A stretch of DNA of 64,000 nucleotides from Adenophora triphylla var. japonica (Eukaryota > Streptophyta > Magnoliopsida > Asterales > Campanulaceae). Made by a program: the position numbers and the translations under genes. Within the stretch, counting starts at the first letter, position 1; every line of letters begins with the position of its first letter. Below the pieces are notes generated by a model. The model saw only the letters and a list, made by a program, of their open reading frames with translations, made no database searches and was not told the DNA's origin. Of the stretch, positions 11,499 through 23,739 are shown piece by piece. The DNA lies in assembly GCA_022495995.1 (NCBI GenBank), contig JAFEMH010002592.1, positions 1 to 64,000 on the forward strand, read 5' to 3'.

Positions 11499-11516
11499 TC
11501 CCCAGCGGAGTCGCCA
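11499..11516 (-). promoter_or_regulatory. A primer-binding site
   Basis: Minus-strand TGGCGACTCCGCTGGGGA begins two bases past the LTR end. The same sequence follows the LTRs of C and D. It fits the tRNA-Arg-type PBS reported for Ogre/Tat elements; the tRNA identity is from memory. Confidence 0.75.
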
Positions 11517-11517
11517 C

Positions 11518-12491
11518 TGTAGCGATGCGCGAATTTTATCTTTTGAGTCGCCACCTATATTATTCGTTTGGAAAACATAGAAAAACCATTTTGAAAGAGA
11601 TTTGGGTTCGGGGCTTAGGTTATGGAATGGGTAGGTCAAGGAGCATCCATTCCACCCAATCCGGAGATCGGTCTTGCTAAAGAAAAGAGAGGTTTTCAAA
11701 AAGAAGAAGAAGAAGATTTTAAATAATACAAATAAAAGATCCATTTAACGGGGTTAAACGGAATGTAGGATCGATTGCTTCGAGACCGTCTCCATGTCTT
11801 GGAGAGGCTCTAGGCCGATCCTAGATTCTATGGACTTATACCACTCTAACAATCAATTAGAAAGGGATTTAGGGGGTTACCTTGCGTGAGGTAATTTGGG
11901 CAGAGTTTCGACTCAAGTTTAGAATCGAATCTTGATACGGACAGAGCTTCGCCTCAGTCCTTGACTTGGATCTTGATGTTTGTTTATCAACAAGATTGAC
12001 AAACAAACTTTGAGGTGATTTTTTAGGGTGATTTTGTAGGATTCTTTCAGGGAGAGAAACCAACAAAATGTGTGTTGTGAAAATTTTGGACCTCTTGAAC
12101 CTTGGAAGTCACCAAGTATTTATAGGGGTTGGGGAAGTGTTGAAGATGAGATCAAACACTTCAAGATGGTTCCAGACTCCAAACTCTATTGGTTGGCCGG
12201 ATGGATGAAGTTTTATCCCGAAAAGAGGTTGAAATCGACGAGGAAATGATCTTACGCATCGCAGAGGGACGATATCTCGCGCGAGACACGCCATCTCGCG
12301 GCGAGATATTGCTTCTGTTGGATAATTCCGTCCTTTCCTCGTTATCTCGTATGCAGTTTAGTCCCGAACTAACGATGGTTAGTCAAAACTTGACGAAACA
12401 TGACGAAATGGTGGATTTCTACTTCTTGACTCAAAGCGAGACTTAGAGTGGTATAAATATGATCCGATGTGTTCAGAATGGGGTGTCTACA
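11518..12491 (-). repeat. A 5' LTR
   Basis: A 974-bp LTR, TGTAG at its start and CTACA at its end on the minus strand, bounded by PBS on one side and B's integrase on the other. It carries near-palindromes TATCTCGCGCGAGACA (12273-12288) and ATCTCGCGGCGAGAT (12293-12307), and a TATA-like CTATAAATA at about 12117-12125. A GTGGCGACTC decamer at 11545-11555 repeats the first bases of the PBS. Only one LTR copy is visible, so the outer boundary rests on the break in B's integrase. Confidence 0.85.
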
Positions 12492-13453
12492 CAGACTGCA
12501 TCCAGTTCATCCGAAGCTGCGACAAATGTCAACGGTTCTCCAACCTCAATCACATCCCCCCTCACGAACTCTATTGCATGACTACACCATGGCCTTTCGC
12601 CACATGGGGAATCGACGTCATCGGCAAGATCACTCCACCCGGGAGCAATGGTCACGAGTTCATTTTAGTCGCAGTCGACTACTTCACCAAATGGGTAGAA
12701 GCCAGATCGTACAAGGTACTGAATTCTAAGAAGGTGGCCGAGTTCATCAAAGAGAACATCATGTGTCGATACGGAGTGCCCAACGAGATCATATCCGACA
12801 ATGGGACCCACTTCGAAGGAGATTGTGACCAACTGCTGACCGAATTCAGAGTCACGCATCACAAATCTTCTCCTTACAGACCACAAACCAATGGTGCAGT
12901 AGAGGCAGCCAACAAGACTCTCGCCATGATAATCAGGAAGATGACCACCAGAGGTCGGGACTGGCCCAAAAAGCTACATCTAGCCCTCTGGGGATACCGA
13001 ACATCAGTCAGAACCGCCACAGGGGAGACTCCATTCGCGCTTACCTACGGAATGGAAGCAATGTTACCTGTGGAATTGGAAATTCCATCCCTCCGAGTCC
13101 TCTTGGAAAACGGGATCAATGAAGTTGAATGGCTACAGAGCCGTCACGACGAACTTGCTCTACTCGACGAGCGCAGATTGAAAGCCATAGAGCATACTCG
13201 AGCCTACCAAAGCAGAATGGCCCGAGCATTCGACAAGAAAGTCAAGATCCGAGACATCAGAGAAGGCGACTTGGTGCTAAAGGAAAAGCCTCATACGCAG
13301 ACCAATCCCCTCGGAAAGTGGGAGCCTACCTGGATAGGACCGTTCGTGGTACAAAGAATCTTCTCCGAAGGAGCCATGAAGCTAGCAGACTTGGACGGGA
13401 ACCCTTTCGTTAACCCCGTGAACGGAAGCAAGCTCCGCAGATACTTCGTTTGA
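12492..13453 (+). pseudogene. B integrase, C-terminal 320 codons
   Basis: An open frame cut at its 5' end by the insertion of A, just after the position of the first zinc residues. It keeps CDKC, the catalytic Asp in GIDVIG, the second Asp in SDNGTHF, the Glu in NGAVEAANK, and a C-terminal LGKWEPTWIGPF motif, and stops with TGA at 13451-13453. No chromodomain is present, as expected for the Tat lineage. This is the least damaged integrase end in the window. The N-terminal zinc histidines and all of RT lie outside the window. Confidence 0.9.
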
Positions 13454-13903
13454 GGAAGAGCACGAGTCAACTCTCCTTCCCCATACACCGTCCCTTCAGT
13501 AAAATTAAAGTGCTATAAGAGTAATACTCAACTAGATACATTCCCACTAATGATCCAAGTAAAAAACAGGGTCGCACTTCTTTTGTCTTTGTTTTTCTCA
13601 AATTCACCTAAAGTGTCGAACTACGGTGACCTGAGCCCCTTAGTCCAATTGTAAAAGGGGAACGTAGGCAGCCATCATTGGTTCGGTCTAAAAAACAAAA
13701 AAATACAATAATCATCAATTGCTTGTGTTTCGAAAAACTCTTTTCATTTAACCTACAAATTCATTACGGTTAAAACAATCTTTGATGAGTTCAAGTACGG
13801 TCAACTCTTGACTCGCTACACGCTAGCAAAACTACAATAAAACATTAATCAGTTTATGTGTCTGCAATGACAATGGGTGGATATTCTGGACAGCAAGGTC
13901 AAC
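13454..13903 (+). other. B post-pol non-coding region with hairpin box
   Basis: Contains one copy of the post-pol unit (AAGAGTAATAC-x-CAACTAG, ending AAAAAACAGGG, at about 13505-13580). The hairpin box at 13618-13690 has outer arms CTACG and CGTAG and inner arms CCCCTT and AAGGGG. The rest, 13691-13903, is AT-rich 3' sequence between convergent genes. Confidence 0.65.
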
Positions 13904-15403
13904 CTAGTTTCCCGTACTTGGTCCTTCATCCTTCTTCCCCTTCCCTTTTCCACGGCGAGTGTTCTTCACCTTCACCGGGAATACTCCGGTAGTCCTTCTA
14001 CCTGGCTCAGGGACTCTTCCCGATGCCTCCGTCAAACCTGCAGCTGTCAACGCAGCCCTTTCCCTAGCTCTGTCTCAAGCTGCCTCACTTCGAGCCATCA
14101 TGACCGTGCTTTGATTGGCCTCCCAATCAGCATTGGCCTCATAGTCAGCCATGTCATTCCCAGTACGATCCCCAGGGTTAGCCCCCGCTTCGGTCCTCCT
14201 CAAGGTCGAGCTATCAAGGTGGCCAGCACCCAACAGCTCATCCCGTCTCCACAAGATAGCCATCTGTGTCTCCCCTATACACTCTTCATACCAGTTCAGA
14301 TACTGCGTCGACAGAACAGTGCCCCCTCTCCGGTGAAAGAGAACCCTGGCAGGAAAGGACGTGTATTTCCACCACCGTGTGAGCAGCAATAGCGTCGAAG
14401 GATCTTCCATCAGCAGAGATCCCACCTCAAAGGTAGAAGCATGAACTAAACCCGTCAATGGCACCTGCTCCAGCCCATACTGTCGCAAAATCAACGATGG
14501 AATATAGAAGGACGTCTGAGACAGCCCCGGCACTCTGACAACCAATAGGCCCTCCTGAGTGGTCCGACAAGTCTGTAACTTCCAGTGGGGAACCCACCAT
14601 CGCAAGTGATGCGTGCAAAGTCTGGCCATCCAGAGCTCCAGCTCAGCCTGATTGCCCCCTATCACCAGAGGACGTCGAGAGAAGGACCAAGCGTCACAAG
14701 ACATTGGCACCTCGGGCATCATCTGCAGTCTCTCCCTCAACGACATGGTAAGCATAATGGGACTCCCTCCCCACATGTATCGGCTATCGGTCGCCATTCG
14801 ACCTATGCCCAGGAACGTCTCGCCCAAGACTAACGGCACGATGTCTCCCCCACTCCAGCACTGCCGCACAAGGTCCAGTACACTGTGATGGCACACACCC
14901 AGGGACGTGAACGTGAACAGAGTAGCGATCGCGCACAAAGCAAACGCGTCCCACGCAAAGACGCTCACCTAGGCTCCGGCAAATCTATCGGGCAGTCCCG
15001 AAATGTCGACATAATCAGTGTTCAATATCAGCATCCCGTATGATTCTCCAAATGAGATACCGAGCAAAGACACTAGCTTCTCAACAGTGGCCATGCCACC
15101 AGCATACGGAAGAACTAGCTGTTCCGTCTCAGGTCCTCCCAGAATGGCCCAAAAATCTTCGAACATAGGAGTGATTTCGTTGTACGAAAAGCTGTACACA
15201 TTCCTCCGTACATCCCAGAACCGAGACGCGGCTCTCAAAAGATCCCAATCTGGCATAAGCTCCTTCAAAGCCCAAACAGATTTCATCCCGTAATAGCCTT
15301 CGAAAAACCCCTTATTTTGCCTCGTGTGGTTCCGTACCCACGACTGGAAGTTTACCAAGTATCGCTCTTGCATCCGAGACGATAACTTAGGAAAGGGAGC
15401 CAT
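13904..15403 (-). pseudogene. DUF7745-like antisense gene of element B
   Basis: A 500-codon frame opposite to B's gag-pol with two in-frame stops: TAG at 14969-14971 and TGA at 14075-14077. Reading past them stays in frame and keeps similarity with D, including the C-terminal basic segment (KNTRRGKGKGKK). Family landmarks: DWDLLRAASRFWDVRRN, NEITPMFEDFWAILGGPE, GLPDRF, IVPLVLGETFLGIGRMA and YLNWYEECIGETQ. The start ATG at 15403 matches the N-terminal alignment with D. It lies 124 bp from the palindrome AGTCCGGCCGGACT. The basic tail suggests a nuclear protein; function unknown. Confidence 0.75.
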
Positions 15404-15498
15404 GGAAAATGATGGAAACCTTAGGAATTTGAGAGAATTCAGCTAACTGATCAGAGGTGAATGCGCAGTTCTTAACAAATTGCAAAGCTGAAACTGCA

Positions 15499-15540
15499 AT
15501 TTAAAAGACTCTGGAAATTCACTCTCAGTCCGGCCGGACT
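15499..15540 (-). promoter_or_regulatory. Promoter of B's DUF7745-like gene
   Basis: A perfect 14-bp palindrome, AGTCCGGCCGGACT, at 15527-15540, with a TATA-like TTTTAAAT at about 15499-15507 on the minus strand. The same palindrome is found upstream of B's PMD gene and in B's LTR. 15404-15498 is 5' UTR-like; 15541-15894 holds nothing I recognise. Confidence 0.65.
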
Positions 15541-15894
15541 CCCCTTGCGATTGACACGATCAACTGCATGACATTGCTCCTAAATTGGAAGCAATTCCAA
15601 ACAACGCCCTGTTCATGCCTTATGAATCTGCGTGCTGCCCCTGGTTTCATTTAACCAATGTCAATATCCCTTCCGCCCCGGGCTCGTGCAACAGTGCAAT
15701 TAATTAATAATCAGTGCATATAGGCTTAAATTTTGACCCGTTCAATTTTTAATGCATGTTTCATTTCATTTATTTTTGATTAACCTACTCCCTTATTTGC
15801 CGAAAATAAAAAGAAGGTGATCACAGAATAGATGCGCGAAGTACAGGTTCCGCCCCAAGGGCGCCTTTTCAAATACAGTTCAAATCAAATTGTT

Positions 15895-17033
15895 TCAGAA
15901 AATACATACATTTTGTCTAAAAGCGATAAAAGAGGAATACTCTGAGTCCTGCTCGTTATCCGAGCACTCGACGCACTGCTCCGCAGCTACTGGTTCCGTC
16001 GAAAACAAGAAGTCGCCGAATTCCTCCAGGCGGGAATACGCGAAAGGCCTCCTCGACGTCTGCGAACTCGAGGACTCTCCCCTCTCGTGCCCCGAGTGCG
16101 AAGGAGGATGAGCTCTAAACCCAGCCGTTCCGCCCGTGAACTGGCCAAATCCCTATACAAAGTCCTCCCCACCAGCCGTGGGAGCAGGCGAACCTCTCGG
16201 CCTAGACGGCCTCGGCTCACGGACATCCACGCTCCTCCGGGAACTGCATCTCAGGAACTCCATGATCCTCCTAGTGTAGGAGGCCCACCCGTCCACCAGT
16301 CTCATAGCCTCGTTGTACGTATGTCCAGACACATGCGAACCAAGAAAGTCATCAAAAGGACAAGCAGAAAGTACAGATGCAACATTTGCAGAATGCTACT
16401 ATCAAATGCAGAAAATCAAAAGCACTCACCGAAGCATTGGGGTCAACCCTGTACCGTGGTCTCGGCTCATCCGAGAGCGGGATCACTAGTCGCCTGCGCG
16501 AACCGTCCAACCCCTCATACGCCAGCCTAGCGCGTGAGAGCGGGAGATCTCGGGGATATCCAGGGCCCTCGCCCTCCCTGTACTGCACCTGTGGGCTCCT
16601 CAGCCTCATCCTCAAGAAAGTCTCATAGTCGGCCCCCGCTATGATATACTCGGTATAGAACACGCCCTGTCTATACCTCTCCAACTCCTCCATCGGCATC
16701 GACAGAGGAGGATCTTTGCATGCGCGCAGAGGCGGATCCACCGGCACCATCGGAAGTGACCCCGGGCCATGCTGACGGGTCACCCTCTCCCCCAGATACA
16801 TAGCATCACAATGAAGTTCCACCAGGAGCTTCCGCCGCCGCGTAACCTCACTAGCAACCTGAATCGCGACAGCGTGGAACCGACTCCACCAGGTCAGCTG
16901 GATCCTCTCAGAGAACTCCCGGTTCAGGGCCTGAGACACCTCCTCGTACATCAGCCGAGTGCCCACTCTCGACGAGACCGCCTTCTTCGCCATCTTCTGC
17001 CAAACTAGCATGGCAGGGAACAGGAGTTGATAC
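15895..17033 (-). pseudogene. PMD-like antisense gene of B, 3' part
   Basis: Continuation of the PMD gene split by element C. The exon 17033-16430 has the motif MYLGERVTRQHG, and ends at a good donor, GTGAGT, at 16429. The last exon, 16332-15895, is one frame to a TGA with an in-frame TAG at 16153-16155. The expected acceptor AG before 16332 reads AT, so splicing here is probably lost. The exon resumes on the far side of C at 54302. The product would be nuclear by analogy with PMD proteins; this copy is inactive as read. Confidence 0.75.
17029..17033. repeat. Target-site duplication of C, left copy (GATAC)
   Basis: GATAC here and again at 54297-54301, directly after C's right end. This defines both ends of C even though the left LTR starts TC instead of TG and the right LTR ends TA instead of CA. 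Confidence 0.9.
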
Positions 17034-19197
17034 TCTAAGTACCCAAATCTGGCTCATGCCTTCCGGTTAATTTTCCCGGCAATTCCCCGGACTTTCCTAA
17101 AGTTCAGGAGCAATTCGGGAACTATTCCGAACCTTCCGAGGGGTGAAGGGACTGCTTGGAATTAAAGAAACACGTTTTTCTTTTATGCAGAATTCCCTTC
17201 TAGAAGCTGCCACCTTGTAGGCTTCTAGAAGGTAAATGGATAGGGCTTGTTATGTCGTGCGACATACCCTGCCATGAAGGATCCAGAATTTGCCACCTTG
17301 CATGTTTCTAGAAGGAAAGCGGTTATGGCTTGTTATGTCGTGCGACATACTAAGACACTGCCATGCAGCCTATAAATAGAGGCCTGCACCTCTCATTTTA
17401 GGGGAGCCTTTTTCACTACTCAGTGTCACTCTATAAGAAATACGCCCAGGAGCCTAGTCCCTCCTCACATACCCCCCAAAACACATACTAATCCTCTCAA
17501 ATCACTCACCATTCAACTAATCCAACACACACTTCCCATACACACAAAGAACCAACGGTTCTCATGGAACCAAGGCTAGATTTCCGCCCCGGAGGTTGCT
17601 GTTTGAAGGCTCCTATATTTAACTTGATATAGGAAGTCGGGGATCTTCAAGGGTAACAATTTTATATCCTTTTCTCTCCCTTTATCTTCCTTATGCATGA
17701 GATCTACGTATTAAATGTGTGGATAATGATGCATCCTGATTAAGATTGCATGTTTTAGTCTCATATTGCTTAGATCCATACCCGTTTGCATACCATTTCA
17801 TGTAATCGCATTGGTTTGACATTTTTTTGCATGAACACTCGAGATGAGTGTGGATTCCTCATATCCACACCCTCTTGAAGTGTTCACTATTGACATACTT
17901 ACTCTCTGAGACCTATTTGTGAAGTAACTTTGGCTATATTAATGCCTTGTTGCCTCTGTAGATCCCAGCTGTTAAGGTCTCTGCAAGTGGCTAAGTATGT
18001 CACGCAACATAGGCAACCTATGTCACGCGACAACTTTGGCCAGTTTGCAGAGCCTTCATCTTTTCATTTGTAATCTGATGTTTATCTTTTCCAAGATATC
18101 AATTTGCATTTAAACTAGGATATTTGCATATAAAGTAGTATCATTTACGTCAAAAGAACATCTTTTTCATATAAAAATGACATCTTTATGCATAAAGTAG
18201 CATCCTTCGCACTTAAAATCTCTTTTTTACATTAAAGGTGCATCATTTGCACCTAAAACCTATTTTCATACATAAAAATGCATCCTTTGCATTAAAAATC
18301 ATTTCTTCACATCAAAGTAGCATCCTTTGCTTTCAAAATAACATCTTTATGCATCATTTGCACCTAAAATGCTATTTTTTTCCACATAAAGTTGCATCCT
18401 TTGCATTAAAATCATTTTTACATCAAAAAGCATCCTTTGTAAACAAATAGCATCCTTTGCACCCAAAATGTCATCTTTTCATTAAAAATGTCATTTTTAT
18501 CCTAAACATGCATCTCCCATGTCCCCATTGGTATCCTTTGGAACGGACCGGTGTAGAGATCCTATCTTTACATCGTTTCTTCCATTAAAGGTGCCACAAT
18601 CTCTTTAGAAAGGGATAAACCTTGAACCCGATATCTCCGATTATCACTTAAGACGAGCATGAAAGCCCCTATATAAGCTCAATCGTCTTAAGGTGTAGGA
18701 TTGATGGGCTAAGGACACTCCTTTTCTAAAGAACCCCATTTTGGACTATAAAAGAGAGTCCTTCTCTCGATCACGCAAAGACCCAAGGTCAAATAACGAT
18801 GATCACAAATCCAAGATGAGGACGGGATCAAAGTCCCGAACACATAAAAATCCAAGGAATCTCGAGCGACAACCAACTAAATGGTTTGTATGTCCGGAAG
18901 ACAACTTGGGACATTTCCCCCCCCCCTCTTTTCAACACATGCACACAAGAAAGCACGCAAGCAAGCACGAAAAATGGAATCTAGGGAAACTTGCTACGGC
19001 AAGGCACCTTGGGTGAACGACGATCCGTTCTTCCCAAGGGGTAACTTAACCTCCGAACCCTAAAACCTTTTTTTCAAAGTTTTGAGGAAATCAAAATGGC
19101 GTGGAGACTCCGTTTTTCAAATTAAACCGGATGTTTTCAAACTCGCGTGAATCCAATCTAAAAAAAACAAAAAATAGAATTTGGGCACACATTCACA
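17034..19197 (+). repeat. C 5' LTR
   Basis: 2164 bp. Two palindromes TATGTCGTGCGACATA at 17251-17266 and 17334-17349; the second is 22 bp before the TATA box TATAAATAG at 17371. Two more related sites lie at 17996-18011 and 18020-18035. From 18120 to 18540 there is a diffuse repeat of about 20-30 bp built on CATCCTTTGCA. A U5 box GTGGAGACTC (19101-19110) resembles the start of the PBS with one change; the 3' LTR copy has the exact GTGGCGACTC. Confidence 0.9.
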
Positions 19198-19199
19198 GT

Positions 19200-19215
19200 T
19201 TGGCGACTCCGCTGG
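19200..19215 (+). promoter_or_regulatory. C primer-binding site, broken by element D
   Basis: TTGGCGACTCCGCTGG follows C's LTR and continues as GGA at 38122 on the far side of D. D thus landed inside C's PBS, duplicating GCTGG. Confidence 0.85.
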
Positions 19216-20973
19216 TGTAAGTGCTCCAATTTGAGCTTGTTAGAATTTTCGTTATAAAATTAACGAAAGTTATAACATTTCTAACAATTCCTAACTATCC
19301 TAACATTTCTAACAAAGTGAGGGTAAAATGGGCATTTTTATTTAAGGTTAAACCTTAAAAAGAATCTTAAAAAAGAAAAACAAAAGAATAAAACCACAAA
19401 TAGAAATGCTGGAAACATAATCTGGCTGGTCAATTTGAATTTTGAAAAAGATTATTCCTTGTGTCCAAAGCCTGAAGCAGCAATTAATGAACAGTGCACG
19501 CGACTGGATCCATCCGCGCGGACATGTTTGCATTTTCAGGAGGGCTATAAATTGAGCCCTCCAGTCACAAAAATAAGGGAGGAAGAACACAATAGCAACG
19601 AAGTTCTGGCGAAATATAGAGAGAAAACAGTGAGAATTCTCAAGAATTGTCACCTTTTTCTTTCCAATCTTTCCCAACTCATACTCATCCACTCACTCTC
19701 ATATTAAAGCCCTAAACACTCATACACTCAAGCCAAACACTCAAGAACACAAGGAAGATTGGTAAACCCTCCTCTTCCTAACCCTAAATCTCATCCATGC
19801 ATGCATCTTCAAACTACAAAATGTAGTTCTTTCATCTTCTTTCTCTTGATCTAAGAAGATCACCATGGAAGACCATCTCCATGGATGATCTTCTACAAAG
19901 ATCAACATTATTTTCAAAGCTTTTCTTGTTTACTTGCAAAAATGCACTTTCAAAACCCTAGAAAACCATTTTCAAGCACTAAATCTTGATTTCAAAGGGT
20001 AAAATCCCCCTCCCCAAGCAAATGAAATGCTTAGTCCTAATGTACCCCAAGGATGGTTTGGTATAGTTGATTCACCACTAAAATGTCTAGTGATCACTAA
20101 CCAAAACCTAGGGAAATGGGGACAAGCATGGATGCAAAACCCCCCTTAAAATCATATTTTCTTTCTTGAGAAGTTGCTGTCCAGTAGCAATTTTCTCAGA
20201 CCTCAGTCCATGGTCTTAATTTTTGGACACAGATGAACTTGGAATTTGGTGTTGACTACAAAACACTTTTTGTAGCCAACATCCAGAGCTTTCCAGACAT
20301 ATTTTTACCTTATTTTTTGGGTGAGTAAAACTCCTCTTTTCAATTTTTCTTTCAGAGGCTAGTTCATCAGCTTCTGGGAATCCAGATCTCATATCTGAGG
20401 TTTCCAGAAGGTTTTGACCCCTCAAATCTTCTCCAAAATGGAAATTTCTTTCACACAAAGTTTATTCAAGGAGTCTAGAGAAACTTTCATTCTCTGAGTT
20501 CATCCAGATTATGAAGTTTTAGGACCCTTGAATCCATTTCAAAATCAGGTGTCTGCTGCCATTTCCTTCTGGCAGAAGTGACTTCTCAACTTCAAAAGGT
20601 TTTTGAGTACCAAATCTCAAACCAAAAATTCTCCAAAAATCATGGGATCAGTTTAAAGTCTTAAAAAGACATCCCAACTTTTACTTTTTCCAGTTTCATC
20701 TTATTTTGGCCAAAACACACACACACACACACACACAAATGATTTTCAGCTTGGAAGACTCGTTTTACGAGGCGCGTCGGGTGCACACTAACGTCCTTCC
20801 CGACGCGTAACATGACCTCCGAACCTAAATCTCTGATCTCGGGCTTTTTTCAAAGTTTTGCCCTTCAAAATTAAAATGGCGTGGCGACTCCGTTTTTTTC
20901 CGGTTTTATTTGGTTTTTCAAAGAAACGCAAAAATCGAATTTTTCCCGCGAAAAAGGCAACACCATCGTTACA
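19216..20973 (+). repeat. D 5' LTR
   Basis: 1758 bp, TGTAA to TTACA. The palindrome core TCCGCGCGGA lies at 19513-19522, about 20 bp before the TATA-like CTATAAAT at 19545-19552. A CA microsatellite is at about 20709-20735. A U5 copy of the PBS start (GTGGCGACTC) lies at 20881-20890, 83 bp before the LTR end. Confidence 0.9.
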
Positions 20974-20974
20974 G

Positions 20975-20992
20975 TGGCGACTCCGCTGGGGA
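20975..20992 (+). promoter_or_regulatory. D primer-binding site
   Basis: TGGCGACTCCGCTGGGGA one base after the LTR end, identical to A's PBS. Confidence 0.8.
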
Positions 20993-22427
20993 CTAAGCTT
21001 TTTAATAAAAAAATGGTATTCGGTATATTGGTGGAAACCATTAAATTTCCCGTTATCGCCTCCTAACACGAGTCGGGGATAAATTGTGGTCTAACAATCC
21101 CACGTACCGGTATCACCGTTTCAAAAAAAAAAGCTTTTGAGGGTCAAGCTTCCGTCCCGGCTTTGAAAATCATTTTTGTGTGTGTGTTGATTTTTTGCAC
21201 AGTTTTCATGTTGTTTTGGCCGCCTCGGAGAAAGTCAAAATTTTGACTGTCGGAATAATGTCCCTAACTGTCGGAATTTTCATGCTTACGTGCTTATGTG
21301 CTCATAAAAAAAAAATTCAAAAAAAAAAAGAAAATTTCCAAAAAAAAATCATGCATCATATTTTTAAGACACATAAAAAAAAAATCTCTATTTTACTCAG
21401 AAAAAGAATATAGACTGCTTGCACACTACGCGCACGTGACCGTACACTGCACACTACGTCCTTAACCCGGGGAAATCCTTGTCGCGGTCCGTTTGGTCTT
21501 ATTACGCCTCTCGGATGAGCACAGACTACCCAAACATCCCACGGAGCCTCGTGTCGACCATGCACTTGTCCGTGACACACTTTGTCCGAGACCCGGCTGG
21601 TTTTTAGTCCGGGTCCGTGTCATGCCCCGTCCGTGTATAGACCTTTCCTTTCAAGCCTTTGTCGGCATACCGACTCAATATCTCTCGGTCCCTAATCGGC
21701 CGCTAATCGCCGAAGTTCTCGCCGGTTTTCCGCCGCAGACTTTGACCAAGATATTGACCGGCGCCTTGACTTCGGCTCGATCGGCACAAATTATACACTC
21801 GACTCCCAAAGATTGACACCGAGTCATCAAGGATTAACGGTTATTCCATGCCTAATTACGGCTTAACCGACGATAAGTCAAGATCAATAGCGGACATTTA
21901 TCGGTCCAAATCATGCCGACTTTTCGTCGAGCCCTCGGACACGATCTTGACTCTGACGCCGCCTTGTCCGTAATTTACATCGAATGCTCGTTAAGACTCG
22001 ATTACCCGCCGCACTTCTAGGATCGTTTTTCTTTCGGTCGGTGGGACCCGCTTGCCCTATAGGACCTCGCCCGGGCCGTCCACCCCGGGAGGTCGAAATA
22101 CAGGTGGAATACGAGGGGCTTATAGACGTAGTGACGGGGCCCACCGATCCAGAATCGAGTAGTTTGCGAAAAAGAAGAGCAATCTTTTCCAACCGATTAG
22201 GTTAATAAAACATGTTTTAAGTAAACGTGAACAAATAATCGCATGTTGCATGAGCCTAAAGCCCAAACACCTACCCTCCTTCCATTCCTGCACATCCGAA
22301 CCTTCGTGTCCTTTCCCCCGCATGCCTCCGCACAAAGCTTGGTTTCGGGCACCGGGTCACCGTTTGATCGCTGGGAAGAGTCAAGCGCATCGTCGCCTTC
22401 GCCATTTGTTCCGACTCCGGTTTCGTA
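20993..22427 (+). other. D 5' leader
   Basis: Non-coding leader. It is similar over most of its length to C's leader (38122-38942 and 46999-47795), although the LTRs of C and D differ. The best-conserved block is near 22050-22113 (CCCTATAGGACC, then GGGAGGTCGAAATACAGG). A-rich runs at 21308-21385. No convincing frame. Confidence 0.65.
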
Positions 22428-23739
22428 ATGTCCGCATCGCCCGGTAATGATGGGGATAACGTTGCTCCGTCCTCCGTAATCCCTCGTACGCACTCAAAGA
22501 TTGGATCCGCTTGGTAGAGCAAATGAGACTTCGGCATGAGGCTCAAATTGATGACCTACAGGGGTAGTCGCAAGTCATGGTTTGACTATCAGCCTCAATT
22601 CCGATGGCACCTTTACCGCAAAGACAAAGAAGGTTCTCCTCCTCTTCTTAATAGTCCCTGATGCATCAAGATGCTACCCCAAGATTCCTATGTTTCCACC
22701 GCCGGACTCCCGCCCGCCGACTTACAGGCAACCGGCCCCCAAACAAAGCTAGCCGGGGACGAAAGAGTTCGGTATACCGTCGCTGTCCCCTCTCAAGGTG
22801 ATGATCCCACAAATATCGGCTGAGTGATGAAAATCAAGAAACAAGTAAAGAAATATGGTCGCCCATCAAATCCCCGGAAGAACGCTGCACGGACATGCAG
22901 CCTGGATTGAAGAGGCCACACGCCACTTTGGGACCTTAACAATATCCCAACCGACCGGGGCTACCTTGAAGGACAAACATATGCCCGTTCCCCGGGACCT
23001 CAATATCTCTCATTATCCGGCGGAGTCCAATCACTCGCTACCGCACGAGCCCACAGCGAGATCCCCGGACCCGCTTCCACTCAAAGTCATTCCAAAGACC
23101 GCCAACCCGAGGTCCCAAATCCGCCACCACCGTAGAACACATTTGGTGGGATATTTGTGATCGTCCCGATTGCCTTGAAAGGGACTATCAGACCGGATAC
23201 ACGAGGACCGCCCTCCTAAGAAAAGAAAATTTCCTCCCAAAGAAAATTGGAAGGAGAGATTCGAGGCCGGTGATAACAAGTGGGAACGCTCTGGGAGCCA
23301 TCTCGGGGATTTGATTATTATGTACTCTACTCCGCCGCCTTTCCCAAAGCAAAAAGGGGTAAAAGAGCGTAAAAACCTTGCTAACGACGGAATTGAGACC
23401 TTCGGATACCGCAGTACCGCAGTAACGTAAGTCCAACCCCTCGGGGTCGCCCAAGTTTCGCTTTGTCCAGCCTCCCGAGTATCCACCGATGAAGAAAACC
23501 GACGCTGCCTGGGCGCTCCCACTCAATCAACATGTTGACCTGGAGATGGCAACCGCCACAAAAGGCATCAAGCATAACCTGTGGCTTCGGCAAAGACTCG
23601 CCTCGCAAGAAAAAGGCACGAAGTGACCGACTTGATGACTCTCCATCCCGAGACAAGGACCAAATCTATGATCCTCACCTATATGGGAGTATGATCACCT
23701 TCGCGATGAAGATTTGCCAAGAGATGTCTCCCAACACAA
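22428..23739 (+). pseudogene. D gag remnant
   Basis: This is the gag position, between leader and protease. Only short frames are open, and I cannot see an intact zinc-knuckle box. A starting ATG near 22428 opens a short hydrophilic frame that soon meets stops. The region is depleted of CAG and CTG and seems to belong to the zone with consensus errors, so the true reading frame may be less damaged than shown. Confidence 0.4.

Larger units (their letters stand above)
1..12491 (-). mobile_element. Element A: partial Tat-lineage Ty3/gypsy retrotransposon
   Basis: Minus-strand element whose 5' LTR is at 11518-12491 and whose 3' end lies beyond the left edge. In its own direction it holds LTR, PBS, leader, gag, G-patch region, RT, RNase H, a second archaeal-type RNase H and integrase, then two genes on the opposite (+) strand. 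Dual RNase H and the G-patch mark the Tat lineage. It is inserted in the integrase of element B; the five bases next to its right end are CAGAC, but the other target-site copy is outside the window. It is itself hit by solo LTR F. Frame breaks in pol and the lack of a recognisable protease mean it is not autonomous as read. Confidence 0.9.

Noticed and set aside
23031..23656. Minus-strand frames of 91-163 codons in D's gag region
   Set aside because: Lie opposite to the expected gag, have no family landmarks and overlap each other in different frames.
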